64,000 bases of DNA, taken from assembly GCF_011801125.1 (NCBI RefSeq), contig NZ_CP046171.1:3286001-3350000 (forward strand), in the 5' to 3' direction. Both the position numbers and the translations under genes were made by a program. The stretch comes from Nocardia brasiliensis. Lineage in GTDB: Bacteria; Actinomycetota; Actinomycetes; Mycobacteriales; Mycobacteriaceae. Of the stretch, positions 8,534 to 18,312 are shown piece by piece. The notes under the pieces are model-generated. The model was not told the origin of the DNA. It did no database searches and was given only the letters and a program-made list of their open reading frames with translations. Within the stretch, counting starts at the first letter, position 1. Every line of letters starts with the position of its first letter.

Positions 8534-8914
8534 ATGCCGTTGATTTTTCTGAACGGTTCCGCCATGCGCGGAGGGCCGCTCAATCATCTGCTGCGCGGGG
8601 CGCCTTTCGCGGGTGAAGCGAAAACCGCGCCGCGCTACCGGTTCTTCTCGGTGGGCGACCGATTCCCCGGTCTGGACCCCGCCGCGGACGGTGGCGACTC
8701 GATCAGCGGCGAGCTGTTCGACGTGCCCATGGACGTGCTGCGGGAATATCTGCTGCCCGCCGAGCCGCCCGAACTGGAGTTGGGCGCGATCGAACTCGAC
8801 GACGGCCGCTCGGTGCTGTCGATGGTGCTGCGCAAGCCGCCGACGTCCTACCCGGAGCTGATCGACATCACCCGCGTCGGCAGTTGGAAGAAATATCGCG
8901 AAGGAGCTGAGTGA
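8534..8914 (+). CDS. Stand-alone protein resembling the allophanate hydrolase C-terminal domain
   Basis: A 126-residue protein beginning MPLIFLNGSAMRGGPLNHLL. It resembles the gamma-glutamylcyclotransferase-like C-terminal domain of allophanate hydrolase, which in that enzyme acts on the N-carboxycarbamate intermediate. No amidase domain is attached and none is adjacent. ATG 8534 has AAAGGA upstream; a TTG 30 bp earlier is in frame but less likely. It overlaps the hydroxypyruvate isomerase start by 4 bp. Its function is unknown. Context suggests a step in ureido or glyoxylate metabolism. Confidence 0.6.
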   Translation: MPLIFLNGSAMRGGPLNHLLRGAPFAGEAKTAPRYRFFSVGDRFPGLDPAADGGDSISGELFDVPMDVLREYLLPAEPPELELGAIELDDGRSVLSMVLRKPPTSYPELIDITRVGSWKKYREGAE

Positions 8915-9714
8915 AGCATTACGCAGGGGAGTCCGGTCTCCCGAAATTCGACGTCAACTGCTCTATTCTTTTCACGGATCTGCCGCTGTTGCAGCGGCCC
9001 GCCGCGGCCAAGGCCGCGGGATTCGACGCCGTCGAATTCTGGTGGCCCTTCGGCGAGAATCCGACGCCCGAGGACAAGGAAATCGACGCGTTCGTGCGCG
9101 CGCTCGACGATGCCGGTGTGGCACTGGTCGGGCTGAACTTCCTCGATCTGATTCCGGCGGGGCGTGGGCTGGTGTCGGTGCCCGGCGAAGCCGCGCGCTT
9201 CCGGGACAACATCGAAGTGGCCGTCGGGATCGCGGAGCGCACCGGGTGCCGCGCGTTGAACGCGCTGTACGGCAACCGGATCGCGGGCGAGGACCCGGCG
9301 CGACAGGACGAGCTCGCGCTGGAGAACCTGCGCCTGGCCGCTCGCGCCGCCGCGCGGATCGATGCCGTCGTCTTGGTCGAGGCGCTCAATGCCCATGAGT
9401 CGCCGCACTATCCGATCGTCAGCGCCGAACACGCCGTGCGCGTGATCGAGCAGACCGGCGAGCCCAACGTGCGCTTCCTCTGCGACCTTTACCACCTCGC
9501 CCGGATGGACGAGAACCTGATCGAGGTGATCGAGCGCTACGCGCCCCATATCGGTCACGTGCAGATCGCGGACGACCCCGGTCGCGGCAGGCCGGGCACC
9601 GGCGAACTCGATTTCGCCGGCCTGTTCGCCGCCCTCGCCGACGCAGGCTACGACGGCTGGATCGGCCTCGAATACAAAGACCCAGAGCTGGATTGGAAGT
9701 GGATGCGGGCATGA
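8911..9714 (+). CDS. hyi: Hydroxypyruvate isomerase
   Basis: A 267-residue TIM-barrel protein of the xylose-isomerase-like fold, in the usual size range for Hyi. Two metal-ligand or catalytic glutamates are expected in LVEALNAHESPHY (about residue 156) and GLEYKD near the C-terminus. It interconverts hydroxypyruvate and tartronate semialdehyde. GTG 8911 overlaps the upstream stop. The gene is followed by the reductase with another ATGA overlap, giving the usual hyi-glxR-gcl order of glyoxylate utilisation operons. Confidence 0.88.
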   Translation: MKHYAGESGLPKFDVNCSILFTDLPLLQRPAAAKAAGFDAVEFWWPFGENPTPEDKEIDAFVRALDDAGVALVGLNFLDLIPAGRGLVSVPGEAARFRDNIEVAVGIAERTGCRALNALYGNRIAGEDPARQDELALENLRLAARAAARIDAVVLVEALNAHESPHYPIVSAEHAVRVIEQTGEPNVRFLCDLYHLARMDENLIEVIERYAPHIGHVQIADDPGRGRPGTGELDFAGLFAALADAGYDGWIGLEYKDPELDWKWMRA

Positions 9715-10583
9715 GCAACATTGGTTTTATCGGCCTAGGGATCATGGGTAGCCCGATGGCGGGCCACCTCGTCGCGGCCGGGCACGAGGTCACCGGTTAC
9801 GACATCGGCCCCAAGGGCTTGAAGAAGCTAGAGGAGGCGGGCGGTTCCGTCGCGGGCAGCGTCGCCGAGGCGGTGCGCAAGAAGGACATCGTGATCACGA
9901 TGCTGCCGCAGGACGAGCAGATCGAAGAGGTCTTCGGCGACATCGTCGCGCACACCGAGCCGGGCACGCTGTACATCGACTTCTCCACCATCACCCCGAA
10001 GACGGCCAAGTGGACCGCCGCGGAGGGCAAGAAGAACCGCCTGCGGGTGCTGGACGCTCCGGTCAGCGGCGGCGAGGCGGGCGCGGTCAGCGCGGCGCTG
10101 TCGATCATGGTCGGCGGCACGCAGGCCGACTTCGAGGCGGCCACACCGATTTTCGAGGCACTCGGCAAGACCTTCGCGCTGGTGGGTGGTAACGGCGCGG
10201 GCCAATGCGTCAAAGCCGCCAACCAACTCGTCGTCGGCGGGACCTATGCCCTTGTCGCCGAGGCCATCCTGCTGATGGAGAACCTCGGCGCGGATGCGGA
10301 AAAGGGCCTGGACGTGCTGGCGGGCGGGCTCGCGGGCAGCAAGATCCTCGAGCTCAAGCGGGCGAGCATGCTGGCCCGCAACTTCGTCCCCGGTTTCCGG
10401 ATCGACCTGCACCACAAGGACATGGGGATCATCCAGGCCGCCGCGCGCGAGGCCGAGGTGGCCATTCCGATGGGCGCGTTGACCGCGCAACTCATCGCCG
10501 CCGCCAGGGCGATGGGTTACGGCTCGCTGGACCACTCCGGTCTGCTGCTGGTCGCCGAGGCATTGTCGGGCAAGGGCGAATGA
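9711..10583 (+). CDS. glxR: Tartronate semialdehyde reductase (2-hydroxy-3-oxopropionate reductase)
   Basis: A 290-residue beta-hydroxyacid dehydrogenase. The N-terminal NAD(P)-binding motif GLGIMG is at residues 8-13, the substrate loop VSGGEAGA is in the middle, and the conserved catalytic lysine is in GQCVKAANQL (about residue 168). It reduces tartronate semialdehyde to D-glycerate. ATG 9711 overlaps the Hyi stop as ATGA; an upstream in-frame ATG at 9693 would lie inside hyi and has no ribosome-binding site. Confidence 0.9.
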   Translation: MSNIGFIGLGIMGSPMAGHLVAAGHEVTGYDIGPKGLKKLEEAGGSVAGSVAEAVRKKDIVITMLPQDEQIEEVFGDIVAHTEPGTLYIDFSTITPKTAKWTAAEGKKNRLRVLDAPVSGGEAGAVSAALSIMVGGTQADFEAATPIFEALGKTFALVGGNGAGQCVKAANQLVVGGTYALVAEAILLMENLGADAEKGLDVLAGGLAGSKILELKRASMLARNFVPGFRIDLHHKDMGIIQAAAREAEVAIPMGALTAQLIAAARAMGYGSLDHSGLLLVAEALSGKGE

Positions 10584-10671
10584 ACGCCGTGACGCGCGAC
10601 AGCCGGGCCACTCACACGACATTGCACCCCATGCACTTTCGCGCTACGCGCCATAACAAGGAGGTCTGATC

Positions 10672-12468
10672 ATGGCTCGGATGCGTGCGGTTGATGCGGC
10701 GGTGTTGATTTTGGTGCGGGAGGGGGCGGTGCAGGCGTTTGGTTTGCCTGGTGCGGCGATTAATCCGTTCTATTCGGCGTTGCGGGCTCATGGTGGGGTG
10801 CGGCATGTGTTGGCGCGGCATGTGGAGGCGGCGTCGCATATGGCGGAGGGGTTCTCGCGGGCTGGGGTGGGGAATATCGGGGTGTGTGTGGGGACGTCGG
10901 GTCCGGCGGGGACGGACATGATTACGGGGTTGTATTCGGCGAGTGCGGATTCGGTGCCGATGTTGTGTATTACGGGTCAGGCGCCGGTGTCGAGGTTGCA
11001 TAAGGAGGATTTTCAGGCGGTTGATATCGCGGCGGTGGCGGGGCCGGTGGCGAAGTGGGCGGTGACGGTGTTGGAGCCGGCGCAGGTGCCGGGGACGTTT
11101 CAGAAGGCGTTTCGGGTGATGCGGGAGGGTCGTCCGGGTCCGGTGTTGATTGATTTGCCGATTGATGTGCAGTTGGCTGAGATCGAGTTCGATATCGAGG
11201 CGTATGAGCCGTTGGTGGTGTCGCGGCCTGCGGCGTCGCGGGCGCAGGCGGTGAAGGTGTTGTCGATGTTGGGGTCGGCGCAGCGGCCGGTGATCGTGGC
11301 TGGTGGTGGGGTGGTGAACGCGGACGCGGCGGGGTTGTTGGTGGAGTTCGCGGAGTTGACCGGTGTTCCGGTGGTGCCGACGTTGATGGGGTGGGGTGTG
11401 ATCGGTGATGATCATCGGTTGCATGCGGGGATGGTGGGGTTGCAGACGTCGCATCGGTATGGGAACGAGACGTTGCTGGCGTCGGATTTCGTGTTGGGGA
11501 TCGGGAATCGGTGGGCGAACAGGCATACCGGTGGGGTGGAGACCTATACGCGGGGTCGGCGGTTTGTGCATGTCGATATCGAGCCGACGCAGATCGGGCG
11601 GGTGTTCGCTCCGGATTTGGGGATCACCTCGGATGCGGGGGCGGCGTTGGCGGTGTTCGTGGAGGTGGCGCGGGAGTTGCGGGCGGCGGGGGAGTTGCCG
11701 GATCGTCGGGAGTGGGCTGAGCAGGTCCGGGCGCGGAAGCGGCGGGGGTTGCGTAAGACGCATTTCGATGCGGTGCCGATCAAACCGCAGCGGGTGTATG
11801 AGGAGATGAATCGGGTGTTCGGGCCGCAGACGCGGTATGTGAGCACGATCGGGTTGTCCCAGATCCAGGCCGCGCAGTTGTTGCATGTGTATCGGCCGCG
11901 GCATTGGATCAATGCGGGTCAGGCGGGTCCGTTGGGGTGGACGTTGCCCGCGGCGCTGGGGGTGGCGACCGCGGTGCCGGACGCGATGGTGGTCGCTTTG
12001 TCCGGGGACTACGACTTCCAGTTCCTGATCGAGGAGTTGGCGGTGGGTGCGCAGTTCAATATCCCGTATATCCATGTGGTGGTGAACAATTCGTATCTGG
12101 GGTTGATCCGGCAAGCGCAACGCCAGTTCGATATGGACTATTATGTGCGGCTCGATTTCGACAACATCAACAGTCCCGAGGTCGGTGGCTATGGTGTCGA
12201 TCATGTGAAGGTCGCCGAAGGGCTCGGTTGCAAGGCGATCCGTGTCTTCGAGCCCGACAACATCGGTCCCGCGTTGGAAGAGGCGAAGAAGTTGATGGCC
12301 GAGCATCGGGTGCCGGTGGTGGTCGAGGTCATCCTCGAACGCGTCACGAATGTGTCGATGGGGTTGGAGATCGACAACATCGTCGAATACGAAGAACTCG
12401 CCGTCACCACCGCCGACGCACCCACCGCCACCTTCCCTGTCGACGAGCCGGTGGGAGGCGGGCGGTGA
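10672..12468 (+). CDS. gcl: Glyoxylate carboligase
   Basis: A 598-residue thiamine-diphosphate enzyme that condenses two glyoxylates into tartronate semialdehyde plus CO2. Family hallmarks are [13 protein letters not shown] at the N-terminus, [32 protein letters not shown], and the ThDP-binding region starting SGDYDFQF with [11 protein letters not shown] near residue 480. A perfect AAGGAGGT ribosome-binding site lies 7 nt before ATG. Codon choice is odd: roughly the first 1.3 kb uses TTG, GTG, GGG and GGT heavily and avoids C in the third position, while the last 300-400 bp return to the C-rich style of the neighbours. Confidence 0.95.
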   Translation: MARMRAVDAAVLILVREGAVQAFGLPGAAINPFYSALRAHGGVRHVLARHVEAASHMAEGFSRAGVGNIGVCVGTSGPAGTDMITGLYSASADSVPMLCITGQAPVSRLHKEDFQAVDIAAVAGPVAKWAVTVLEPAQVPGTFQKAFRVMREGRPGPVLIDLPIDVQLAEIEFDIEAYEPLVVSRPAASRAQAVKVLSMLGSAQRPVIVAGGGVVNADAAGLLVEFAELTGVPVVPTLMGWGVIGDDHRLHAGMVGLQTSHRYGNETLLASDFVLGIGNRWANRHTGGVETYTRGRRFVHVDIEPTQIGRVFAPDLGITSDAGAALAVFVEVARELRAAGELPDRREWAEQVRARKRRGLRKTHFDAVPIKPQRVYEEMNRVFGPQTRYVSTIGLSQIQAAQLLHVYRPRHWINAGQAGPLGWTLPAALGVATAVPDAMVVALSGDYDFQFLIEELAVGAQFNIPYIHVVVNNSYLGLIRQAQRQFDMDYYVRLDFDNINSPEVGGYGVDHVKVAEGLGCKAIRVFEPDNIGPALEEAKKLMAEHRVPVVVEVILERVTNVSMGLEIDNIVEYEELAVTTADAPTATFPVDEPVGGGR

Positions 12469-13655
12469 GCAGGCCGGACGCACCGCCCGCACTGCGCGCC
12501 GCGCTCACCCGCGGCGGGTGGCGCGACGGGTATTGCGTTCTCGCACCGGACAAGTTCAAGGGCTCGCTCACCGCGCCCGAGGTCGCCGCGCACCTCGCGA
12601 CCGGACTGCGCCGGGCGCGCCCGGATCTCCCGCTCGTCACCATGCCGGTGGCCGACGGCGGGGACGGCACGGTGGACGCGGTGGTGGAATCGGGATTCGT
12701 TCGATTCCAGACCAGCGTGACCGGTCCGCTGGGCCTGCCGGTGGCCGCCTCGTTCGCGATGAGGGGCGAGGCGGCCGTGATCGAGCTGGCGGAAGCGTCC
12801 GGCCTGCGTCGGCTGCCCGTGCGGCCGACCTTTCACACCGCCATGACCGCGACCAGTTACGGCACCGGCGAATTGATTCGCGCGGCGGCCGGTCGCGGTG
12901 CGCGTCAGGTGGTGCTCGGGCTCGGCGGCAGCGCCTGCACCGACGGCGGGGTCGGCATGATGTCCGCGCTGGGCGTGCGCTTCCTCGACGAGCACGATCA
13001 CGAATTGCCGCCCGGCGCGGCGGCATTGAGCAGGCTGGCCCGCATCGACGCCACCGATATGGTGCAGGTGCCGGTGGTCGTCGCCTCCGACGTCGACAAC
13101 CCGCTGCTCGGACCGCGCGGCGCGGCTCAGGTCTACGGTCCGCAGAAGGGGGCGCGTCAGCGCGAGGTCGACGAAATGGGGTGGGGCCTGGCCCGTTTGG
13201 CGGCCATCGTCGAACGCGACCTCGGCGCCGCCGTGGCGCAGCGGCCCGGCGCGGGCGCGGCGGGCGGCGTCGGCTACGCGGCACTCGCCTTCCTCGGCGC
13301 GACCGTCCGGCCGGGCATCGAGTTGATCCTCGAGCTGATGTCGTTCCCCGAGCAGATCGAGGGCGCCCGCCTGGTGATCACCGGTGAAGGGTCGCTCGAC
13401 GCCCAGAGCCTGCACGGCAAAGCGCCGGTCGGGGTCGCGCGGGCGGCGGCGCGCGCGGGCGTGCCCGTCGTCGCGGTGGCCGGGCAGCGCGCGCTCACCG
13501 ACGCGCAGTTGCGCGGCGCCCACATCGAAACCGCTTACGCGCTCACCGATCTCGAGCCCGACCCCGAGATCTGCATCGCGCAGGCGGGACCACTGCTGGA
13601 AAAGCTGGCCGGCGAGATCGCCGGTGCCTGGTTGGGAGCGAACGCTCATGCATGA
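12465..13655 (+). CDS. glxK: Glycerate kinase (GlxK/GarK family)
   Basis: A 396-residue protein of the bacterial glycerate 2-kinase family. Conserved segments are [16 protein letters not shown] near residues 25-40, [23 protein letters not shown] and [15 protein letters not shown]. It phosphorylates the glycerate produced by the reductase and so connects purine breakdown to glycolysis. GTG 12465 overlaps the gcl stop. The N-terminus is about 20 residues longer than the paralogue at 17164-18312. The 3' end overlaps the allantoinase start by 8 bp. Confidence 0.92.
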   Translation: MSRPDAPPALRAALTRGGWRDGYCVLAPDKFKGSLTAPEVAAHLATGLRRARPDLPLVTMPVADGGDGTVDAVVESGFVRFQTSVTGPLGLPVAASFAMRGEAAVIELAEASGLRRLPVRPTFHTAMTATSYGTGELIRAAAGRGARQVVLGLGGSACTDGGVGMMSALGVRFLDEHDHELPPGAAALSRLARIDATDMVQVPVVVASDVDNPLLGPRGAAQVYGPQKGARQREVDEMGWGLARLAAIVERDLGAAVAQRPGAGAAGGVGYAALAFLGATVRPGIELILELMSFPEQIEGARLVITGEGSLDAQSLHGKAPVGVARAAARAGVPVVAVAGQRALTDAQLRGAHIETAYALTDLEPDPEICIAQAGPLLEKLAGEIAGAWLGANAHA

Positions 13656-15024
13656 CTTGGTGATCCGATCCCGGCGGGTGGCACTGCCGGAAGGAATTCG
13701 CGCGGCCTCGATCGCCGTGCGGGACGGCAAGATCGCGGCGCTGGCCGACTACGAGGCGGTGCTGCCCGCCGCGGCGACCACCGACCTCGCCGATCTCGTC
13801 GTGCTGCCCGGACTCGTGGATTCGCATGTGCACGTGAACGAGCCGGGGCGCACCGAGTGGGAAGGTTTCGCCACGGCCACCAAGGCGGCCGCGGCGGGCG
13901 GCGTGACGACGATCGTCGACATGCCGCTGAACTCGTTGCCGCCGACGGTCACCGTGGCCGACCTGAACACCAAACGCGCTGTCGCGGACGGCCAATGCCA
14001 TGTGGACGTGGCCTTCTGGGGCGGTGCGATTCCCGGCAACCTGGCGTCGCTGCGGCCACTGCACGAGGCGGGGGTGGTCGGCTTCAAATGCTTCCTCTCG
14101 CCCTCGGGGGTGGATGAGTTTCCGCCGCTCGGGCTCGGTGAGATCGAGCAGGTGATGCGCGAGCTCGCCGCGTTCGACGGTCTGCTCGTGGTGCACGCCG
14201 AAGATCCGGTGCAACTGCGTGATCCGGTCGACGGAACGTATGGCGCGTTTCTCGCTTCCCGGCCGGGGGAGGCGGAAAAGGCCGCGGTGCAGGAAGTCAT
14301 CGCGCTCGCCGAGCTCACCGGGGTGCGGGCGCACATCCTGCACGTCTCGGCCGCCGCCTGCCTCGAACCGTTGGCCGCGGCGCAAGCCCGTGGTGTGCGG
14401 ATCACCGCCGAGACCTGTCCGCACTACCTGACCCTCTCGGCGGCCGAGGCATCGTCCACCGCGTTCAAATGCTGTCCGCCGATTCGTGATTCGGGCAATC
14501 AGGACCAACTGTGGCAGGGCTTGGCCGCCGGGGTGCTCAGCTGCGTGGTCTCCGACCATTCGCCGTGCACGCCGGAATTGAAGGAGGGGGACTTCGCCAC
14601 CGCGTGGGGCGGGATCTCGTCGCTTCAGATCGGGCTGCCCGCCGTATGGACGGCCGCCGCCGAACGCGGGTTCCGGCTCACCGATGTGGTGGGCTGGATG
14701 GCCACCGCCCCGGCGCGGCTGGCCGGGCTGCCGCAGAAGGGCCGGATCGCGGTCGGCTGCGACGCCGATCTCGTGGCCTTCGATCCGTGGGCGCCGGTCA
14801 CCGTCGATCCCGCCGCGCTGGCGCACAAGAACCCCATCACGCCCTACGGCGGACGGGAGCTGCGCGGGCTGGTGCACGCCACCTGGCTGCGCGGCCGGGT
14901 GGTCGGCAACGGACACCCGCCGACCGGGGCGCTGCTCACCCAGCCCGGAGCCACAGTGCGCCAATCCGATGCCGCATCCGCCGACCTCATCGCGAACCGC
15001 AACCGACAAGGGAAATATGTCTGA
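13648..15024 (+). CDS. allB: Allantoinase
   Basis: A 458-residue cyclic amidohydrolase that opens allantoin to allantoate. Binuclear metal-site residues are visible: [14 protein letters not shown] (histidines near 60 and 62), the lysine expected to be carboxylated in GFKCFLS (about 146), HAED (about 182), HILHVSAA (about 229-236) and the catalytic aspartate in SDHSPCTP (about 302-309). ATG 13648 overlaps the glycerate kinase end. It is coupled to allantoicase by an overlap at 15017-15024. Confidence 0.94.
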   Translation: MHDLVIRSRRVALPEGIRAASIAVRDGKIAALADYEAVLPAAATTDLADLVVLPGLVDSHVHVNEPGRTEWEGFATATKAAAAGGVTTIVDMPLNSLPPTVTVADLNTKRAVADGQCHVDVAFWGGAIPGNLASLRPLHEAGVVGFKCFLSPSGVDEFPPLGLGEIEQVMRELAAFDGLLVVHAEDPVQLRDPVDGTYGAFLASRPGEAEKAAVQEVIALAELTGVRAHILHVSAAACLEPLAAAQARGVRITAETCPHYLTLSAAEASSTAFKCCPPIRDSGNQDQLWQGLAAGVLSCVVSDHSPCTPELKEGDFATAWGGISSLQIGLPAVWTAAAERGFRLTDVVGWMATAPARLAGLPQKGRIAVGCDADLVAFDPWAPVTVDPAALAHKNPITPYGGRELRGLVHATWLRGRVVGNGHPPTGALLTQPGATVRQSDAASADLIANRNRQGKYV

Positions 15025-16045
15025 CTTCACCAGCCTGCCGGACCTCGCGCTGCGCACCAACCGCGCAGGCGTGATCGCCGCGAGCGACGAATCGTTCGAA
15101 GAGCGCGAGAATCTCATCAACCCGTGGGAACCCCGGTTCGCCGCGCACACCTTCGGTCCCAAGGGGCAGGAGTACGACGGCTGGGAGACCCGCCGCCATC
15201 GCGGACCGGGCCACGACTGGGCCATCATCCGGCTCGGCATGCAGGGCGTGATCCGCGGCGTCGTCGTCGACACGGCGTGGTTCAAAGGCAACTATCCGCC
15301 GTTCGCCTCCATCGAGGCCTGCCGGGTGCCCGGGTATCCGTCGGTGGCGCAGCTGGATTCGGCCGAATGGGTCGACATCGTGCCGCGCACCGCGCTGGGT
15401 GGTGACGCCAAGCACGAGCTGCCGGTCACCGACGAGCGCATCTTCACCCATGTGCGATTGAACATCTTCCCGGACGGCGGCGTCGCCCGGTTGCGCGTGC
15501 ACGGAGAGGTGGTCCCGGAGCCGGCGCTGCTCACCGGGCTCACCGTCGACCTGGCCGCGCTCGAGCACGGCGCGCGGACCATCGCCTGCTCCAACATGTT
15601 CTACTCGGCGCCGGACAACATGCTCGCCCCCGGCTTGGCCCGCAACCAGGCCGAAGGGTGGGAGACCGCGCGTCGGCGCGACGGCGGGAACGACTGGGCG
15701 ACAATCAAGCTCGCCGCACAGGGCGTGCCCGCGCTGATCGAGATCGACACCACCAACCTGTTGTTCAACGCGCCCGGCGAGACCCGCATCGTGGCCATCG
15801 ATCATCAGGGGCCGGGCCCGCTGCCCGCGACCGACGATCCGGCCTGGTTCGAGCTGCTGCCGCGCACCGCGCTGCAGCCCGACACCCCGCACCGGTTCCG
15901 GCTCGCGCCGTCCGAGCGGGCCGCCACGCACGTCCGGGTCGACATCTACCCGGACGGCGGTATCGCGCGGCTGCGCGTGCTCGGTGCGCTGACCGCCGCG
16001 GCCGAGCAGGCGCTGCACGCGCGCTGGTCGGCGGGCGGAAAGTGA
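15017..16045 (+). CDS. alc: Allantoicase
   Basis: A 342-residue allantoate amidinohydrolase that yields ureidoglycolate and urea. The protein is an internal duplication: two segments of about 150 residues share WETRRHRG or [17 protein letters not shown] or [16 protein letters not shown] or LPRTALQP, and [17 protein letters not shown] or [17 protein letters not shown]. That matches the two-jelly-roll structure of the family. It is the last pathway enzyme of the cluster. A ureidoglycolate lyase, needed to release glyoxylate, was not recognised in the window. Confidence 0.94.
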   Translation: MSDFTSLPDLALRTNRAGVIAASDESFEERENLINPWEPRFAAHTFGPKGQEYDGWETRRHRGPGHDWAIIRLGMQGVIRGVVVDTAWFKGNYPPFASIEACRVPGYPSVAQLDSAEWVDIVPRTALGGDAKHELPVTDERIFTHVRLNIFPDGGVARLRVHGEVVPEPALLTGLTVDLAALEHGARTIACSNMFYSAPDNMLAPGLARNQAEGWETARRRDGGNDWATIKLAAQGVPALIEIDTTNLLFNAPGETRIVAIDHQGPGPLPATDDPAWFELLPRTALQPDTPHRFRLAPSERAATHVRVDIYPDGGIARLRVLGALTAAAEQALHARWSAGGK

Positions 16046-16158
16046 TTCGCGCGCACCAGGTGTGAGCCGGGGTGGCCGAGGTGGCCGCGCTCCCGTTAAG
16101 GTCCGACAATGGCGAGAGAAGTCGGCACCGGCGGGCGCGGCCGCGCGGCGGTCCGGTG

Positions 16159-16911
16159 ATGACGGTCTACGACACCACCGGGCGCACCTACGCGACGACC
16201 CGGCGGCCGGATCCCCGCATCGCCGCCCCGATCGCGCGGGCGCTCGATGGCATGGACTCGATCGTGAACATCGGTGCGGGCACCGGGTCCTATGAGCCGA
16301 GCGGGACTGTCCTGGCGGTGGAACCGAGCCGGGTGATGATCGACCAGCGGCCGGCGGGCGCCGCGCAGGCCGTGCGGGCGAGCGCCGAACATCTGCCGAT
16401 CCGGACCGGCGCGGTCGATGCCGCCTTGGCGGTACTCACCGTCCATCACTGGCGCGACCTCGAGCGCGGCATCGCCGAGATGCTCCGAATTTCCCGGCGC
16501 CGCATCGTGATTCTCACCTGGGATCATGCGGTGTTCCGGAACTTCTGGCTGGTACGAGACTATTTGCCCGCCGCGGCCGACACCGACGCCCGGCTCGCGG
16601 TGCCGCTGGCCCGTCTGACGGATCGGCTGGAAAACGCTGAGATACAGCCGATCCCGGTGCCACACGACTGCCTCGACGGTTTCGGCGGTGCCTATTGGCG
16701 GCGCCCTGGCGCCTACCTGGACGAAACCGTGCGGGCGGGCATGTCCATGCTCGCGCTCACACCGAAACCCCGGTTACGCGAAGGACTGTCGCGGCTACGG
16801 CAAGACCTCGCCGACGGCACCTGGGCCACCCGCTACGCCGACCTCCAGACCCGCACCCACCTGGACCTCGGCTACCGCCTCATCACCGCGAACCACCCGC
16901 CGACCACCTGA
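16159..16911 (+). CDS. Class I SAM-dependent methyltransferase
   Basis: A 250-residue protein with a Rossmann-type SAM-binding motif at IVNIGAGTGSYEP (about residues 35-47), an acidic second strand (LAVEPS) and the motif-IV-like AALAVLTVHHW. It belongs to the ubiquinone/menaquinone-methylase-like Methyltransf_11 type. Its substrate is unknown. ATG 16159 was chosen from sequence similarity; GTG 16156 is equally possible, and an ORF extension to 16072 adds a basic low-complexity stretch unlikely to be translated. It lies 113 bp after the purine cluster and may not belong to it. Confidence 0.75.
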   Translation: MTVYDTTGRTYATTRRPDPRIAAPIARALDGMDSIVNIGAGTGSYEPSGTVLAVEPSRVMIDQRPAGAAQAVRASAEHLPIRTGAVDAALAVLTVHHWRDLERGIAEMLRISRRRIVILTWDHAVFRNFWLVRDYLPAAADTDARLAVPLARLTDRLENAEIQPIPVPHDCLDGFGGAYWRRPGAYLDETVRAGMSMLALTPKPRLREGLSRLRQDLADGTWATRYADLQTRTHLDLGYRLITANHPPTT

Positions 16912-17163
16912 GAGCGCACCAGCGCGCCGCGCAGCCGGGCTCCCCCGACCGACGACCTGGTGCTGTCTAGACGAGGCGCACGCTCGTCGCACCCACGACC
17001 CGCCGATGCGCTCGACGTCCGCGTCGTCGCAACCACAACCGCTGCGCGCTTGACGTCCGCGACCGCCTGCGTGGCGAGCGCAGGGCGATGGAGGTGCGGC
17101 TCGGTGGCAGTTGTGTGGTCACCGTCCGGATCGAGCTCGAGTATCGCGCTGGTTCGATCCGAG

Positions 17164-18312
17164 TCATTCACACGGGGCGAGGTCGATTTCGGGGTTGTGC
17201 TTGGTCAGGTGGTGGTGGGCGATGGTGGTGCCGATGCGGGTGAGGAGGCGGGCGGTGAGGGCGGGGTTGTGGGCGGTGTCGGCTTCGGTGTAGTCGGCGA
17301 GGGTGTAGACGTGGGTGAAACCGGCTCGGCGCCAGCGGGTTCGGGGGAGGTCACTGCGGCCGGCCACCACGATGACCGGAGTCGCACCCGCGCGGTGTGC
17401 GATCGCGGCGGGGAGCTTGCCGCGTTCGGTTTGCGCGTCGATGCTGCCTTCGCCGGTGACGATCAGGTCGGCGCGGCGGCGGTGCCGGTCGAAATCCAGG
17501 AGGTCGAGGAAATATTCGGCGCCGGAGATCGGCTGGGCGCCGAGCAGCATGGCGGCGAAGCCGATCCCGCCCGCGCTCCCGGCGCCCGGTGACGTGGCGA
17601 GGGCAGCCGCTTGGGGAAAACCGTTGCGGGACAACACCTGCACCAGGCGGCGCAGGCCTTGGTCGAGCAGGCGAACCTGCGCCGGGCTCGCGCCCTTCTG
17701 CGGGCCGTAGACGTAGGCCGCGCCGTCGGGGCCGGCGAGTGGGTTGGTGACGTCGCAGGCGAGCACCAGCTCGACCGCGGGCAGGCGCACCGCGGCCGAC
17801 ACGTCGACACCGGCGATGTCCAGCAGCGCACGGCCTTTCGGCGTGAGCACCCGCCCCGCCGCGTCGATGAACCGGAATCCCATGGCGGTCAACAACCCCA
17901 TGCCCCCGTCGGTACCGGCGCTGCCGCCGAGCGCCAGCACGATGCGCCGCGGTGCGTACCGTAACGCGTGCCGAAGCGCCTGGCCCAGGCCGAGACTCGA
18001 CGAGTCGAGCGGGCTGAGCCTGCCGCCGGGCAGGGTGGCGAGCCCGCAGGTGTTCGCGACCTCGACCACGGCGGTGTCGCCGCGCAGTGCGATCAGGTTC
18101 CGCCGCGGCATGCCGGTCGCCCCGGCGACGGTGCCGGGCAGCGCCGCGAAACCGGCGGCGATCGCGGCCTCGACGCTGCCGTCGCCGCCGTCGGCGAGCG
18201 GCAGTCGGTGGCACGCTACGCCGGCACCGGTGAGGCCCGCGGCGAGACAGTCGGCCACCTCGGCGGCGGATAGGCTGCCTTTGAACTTGTCCGGGGCGAC
18301 CAGCACTGTCAT
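17164..18312 (-). CDS. Glycerate kinase, second copy
   Basis: A 382-residue paralogue of the glycerate kinase at 12465-13655, with [43 protein letters not shown] and GEGSIDAQTERGK. It is the last gene of a three-gene minus-strand operon after tartrate dehydrogenase and a carboxylate transporter. Its likely role is to phosphorylate glycerate formed from tartrate or a related acid. ATG 18312 overlaps the transporter stop as ATGA; a GTG 9 bp upstream would add three residues. Confidence 0.9.
   Translation of the reverse strand: MTVLVAPDKFKGSLSAAEVADCLAAGLTGAGVACHRLPLADGGDGSVEAAIAAGFAALPGTVAGATGMPRRNLIALRGDTAVVEVANTCGLATLPGGRLSPLDSSSLGLGQALRHALRYAPRRIVLALGGSAGTDGGMGLLTAMGFRFIDAAGRVLTPKGRALLDIAGVDVSAAVRLPAVELVLACDVTNPLAGPDGAAYVYGPQKGASPAQVRLLDQGLRRLVQVLSRNGFPQAAALATSPGAGSAGGIGFAAMLLGAQPISGAEYFLDLLDFDRHRRRADLIVTGEGSIDAQTERGKLPAAIAHRAGATPVIVVAGRSDLPRTRWRRAGFTHVYTLADYTEADTAHNPALTARLLTRIGTTIAHHHLTKHNPEIDLAPCE

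Noticed and set aside
10612..12492. Long open frame on the minus strand across gcl
   Set aside because: It is exactly antisense to glyoxylate carboligase, its translation is a low-complexity Arg/His/Pro-rich sequence, and the openness follows from the lack of C at third positions on the sense strand.
16912..17163. Possible small gene after the methyltransferase
   Set aside because: Frames here are short, Arg/Pro-rich and lack ribosome-binding sites; treated as a plain convergent intergenic gap of 252 bp.
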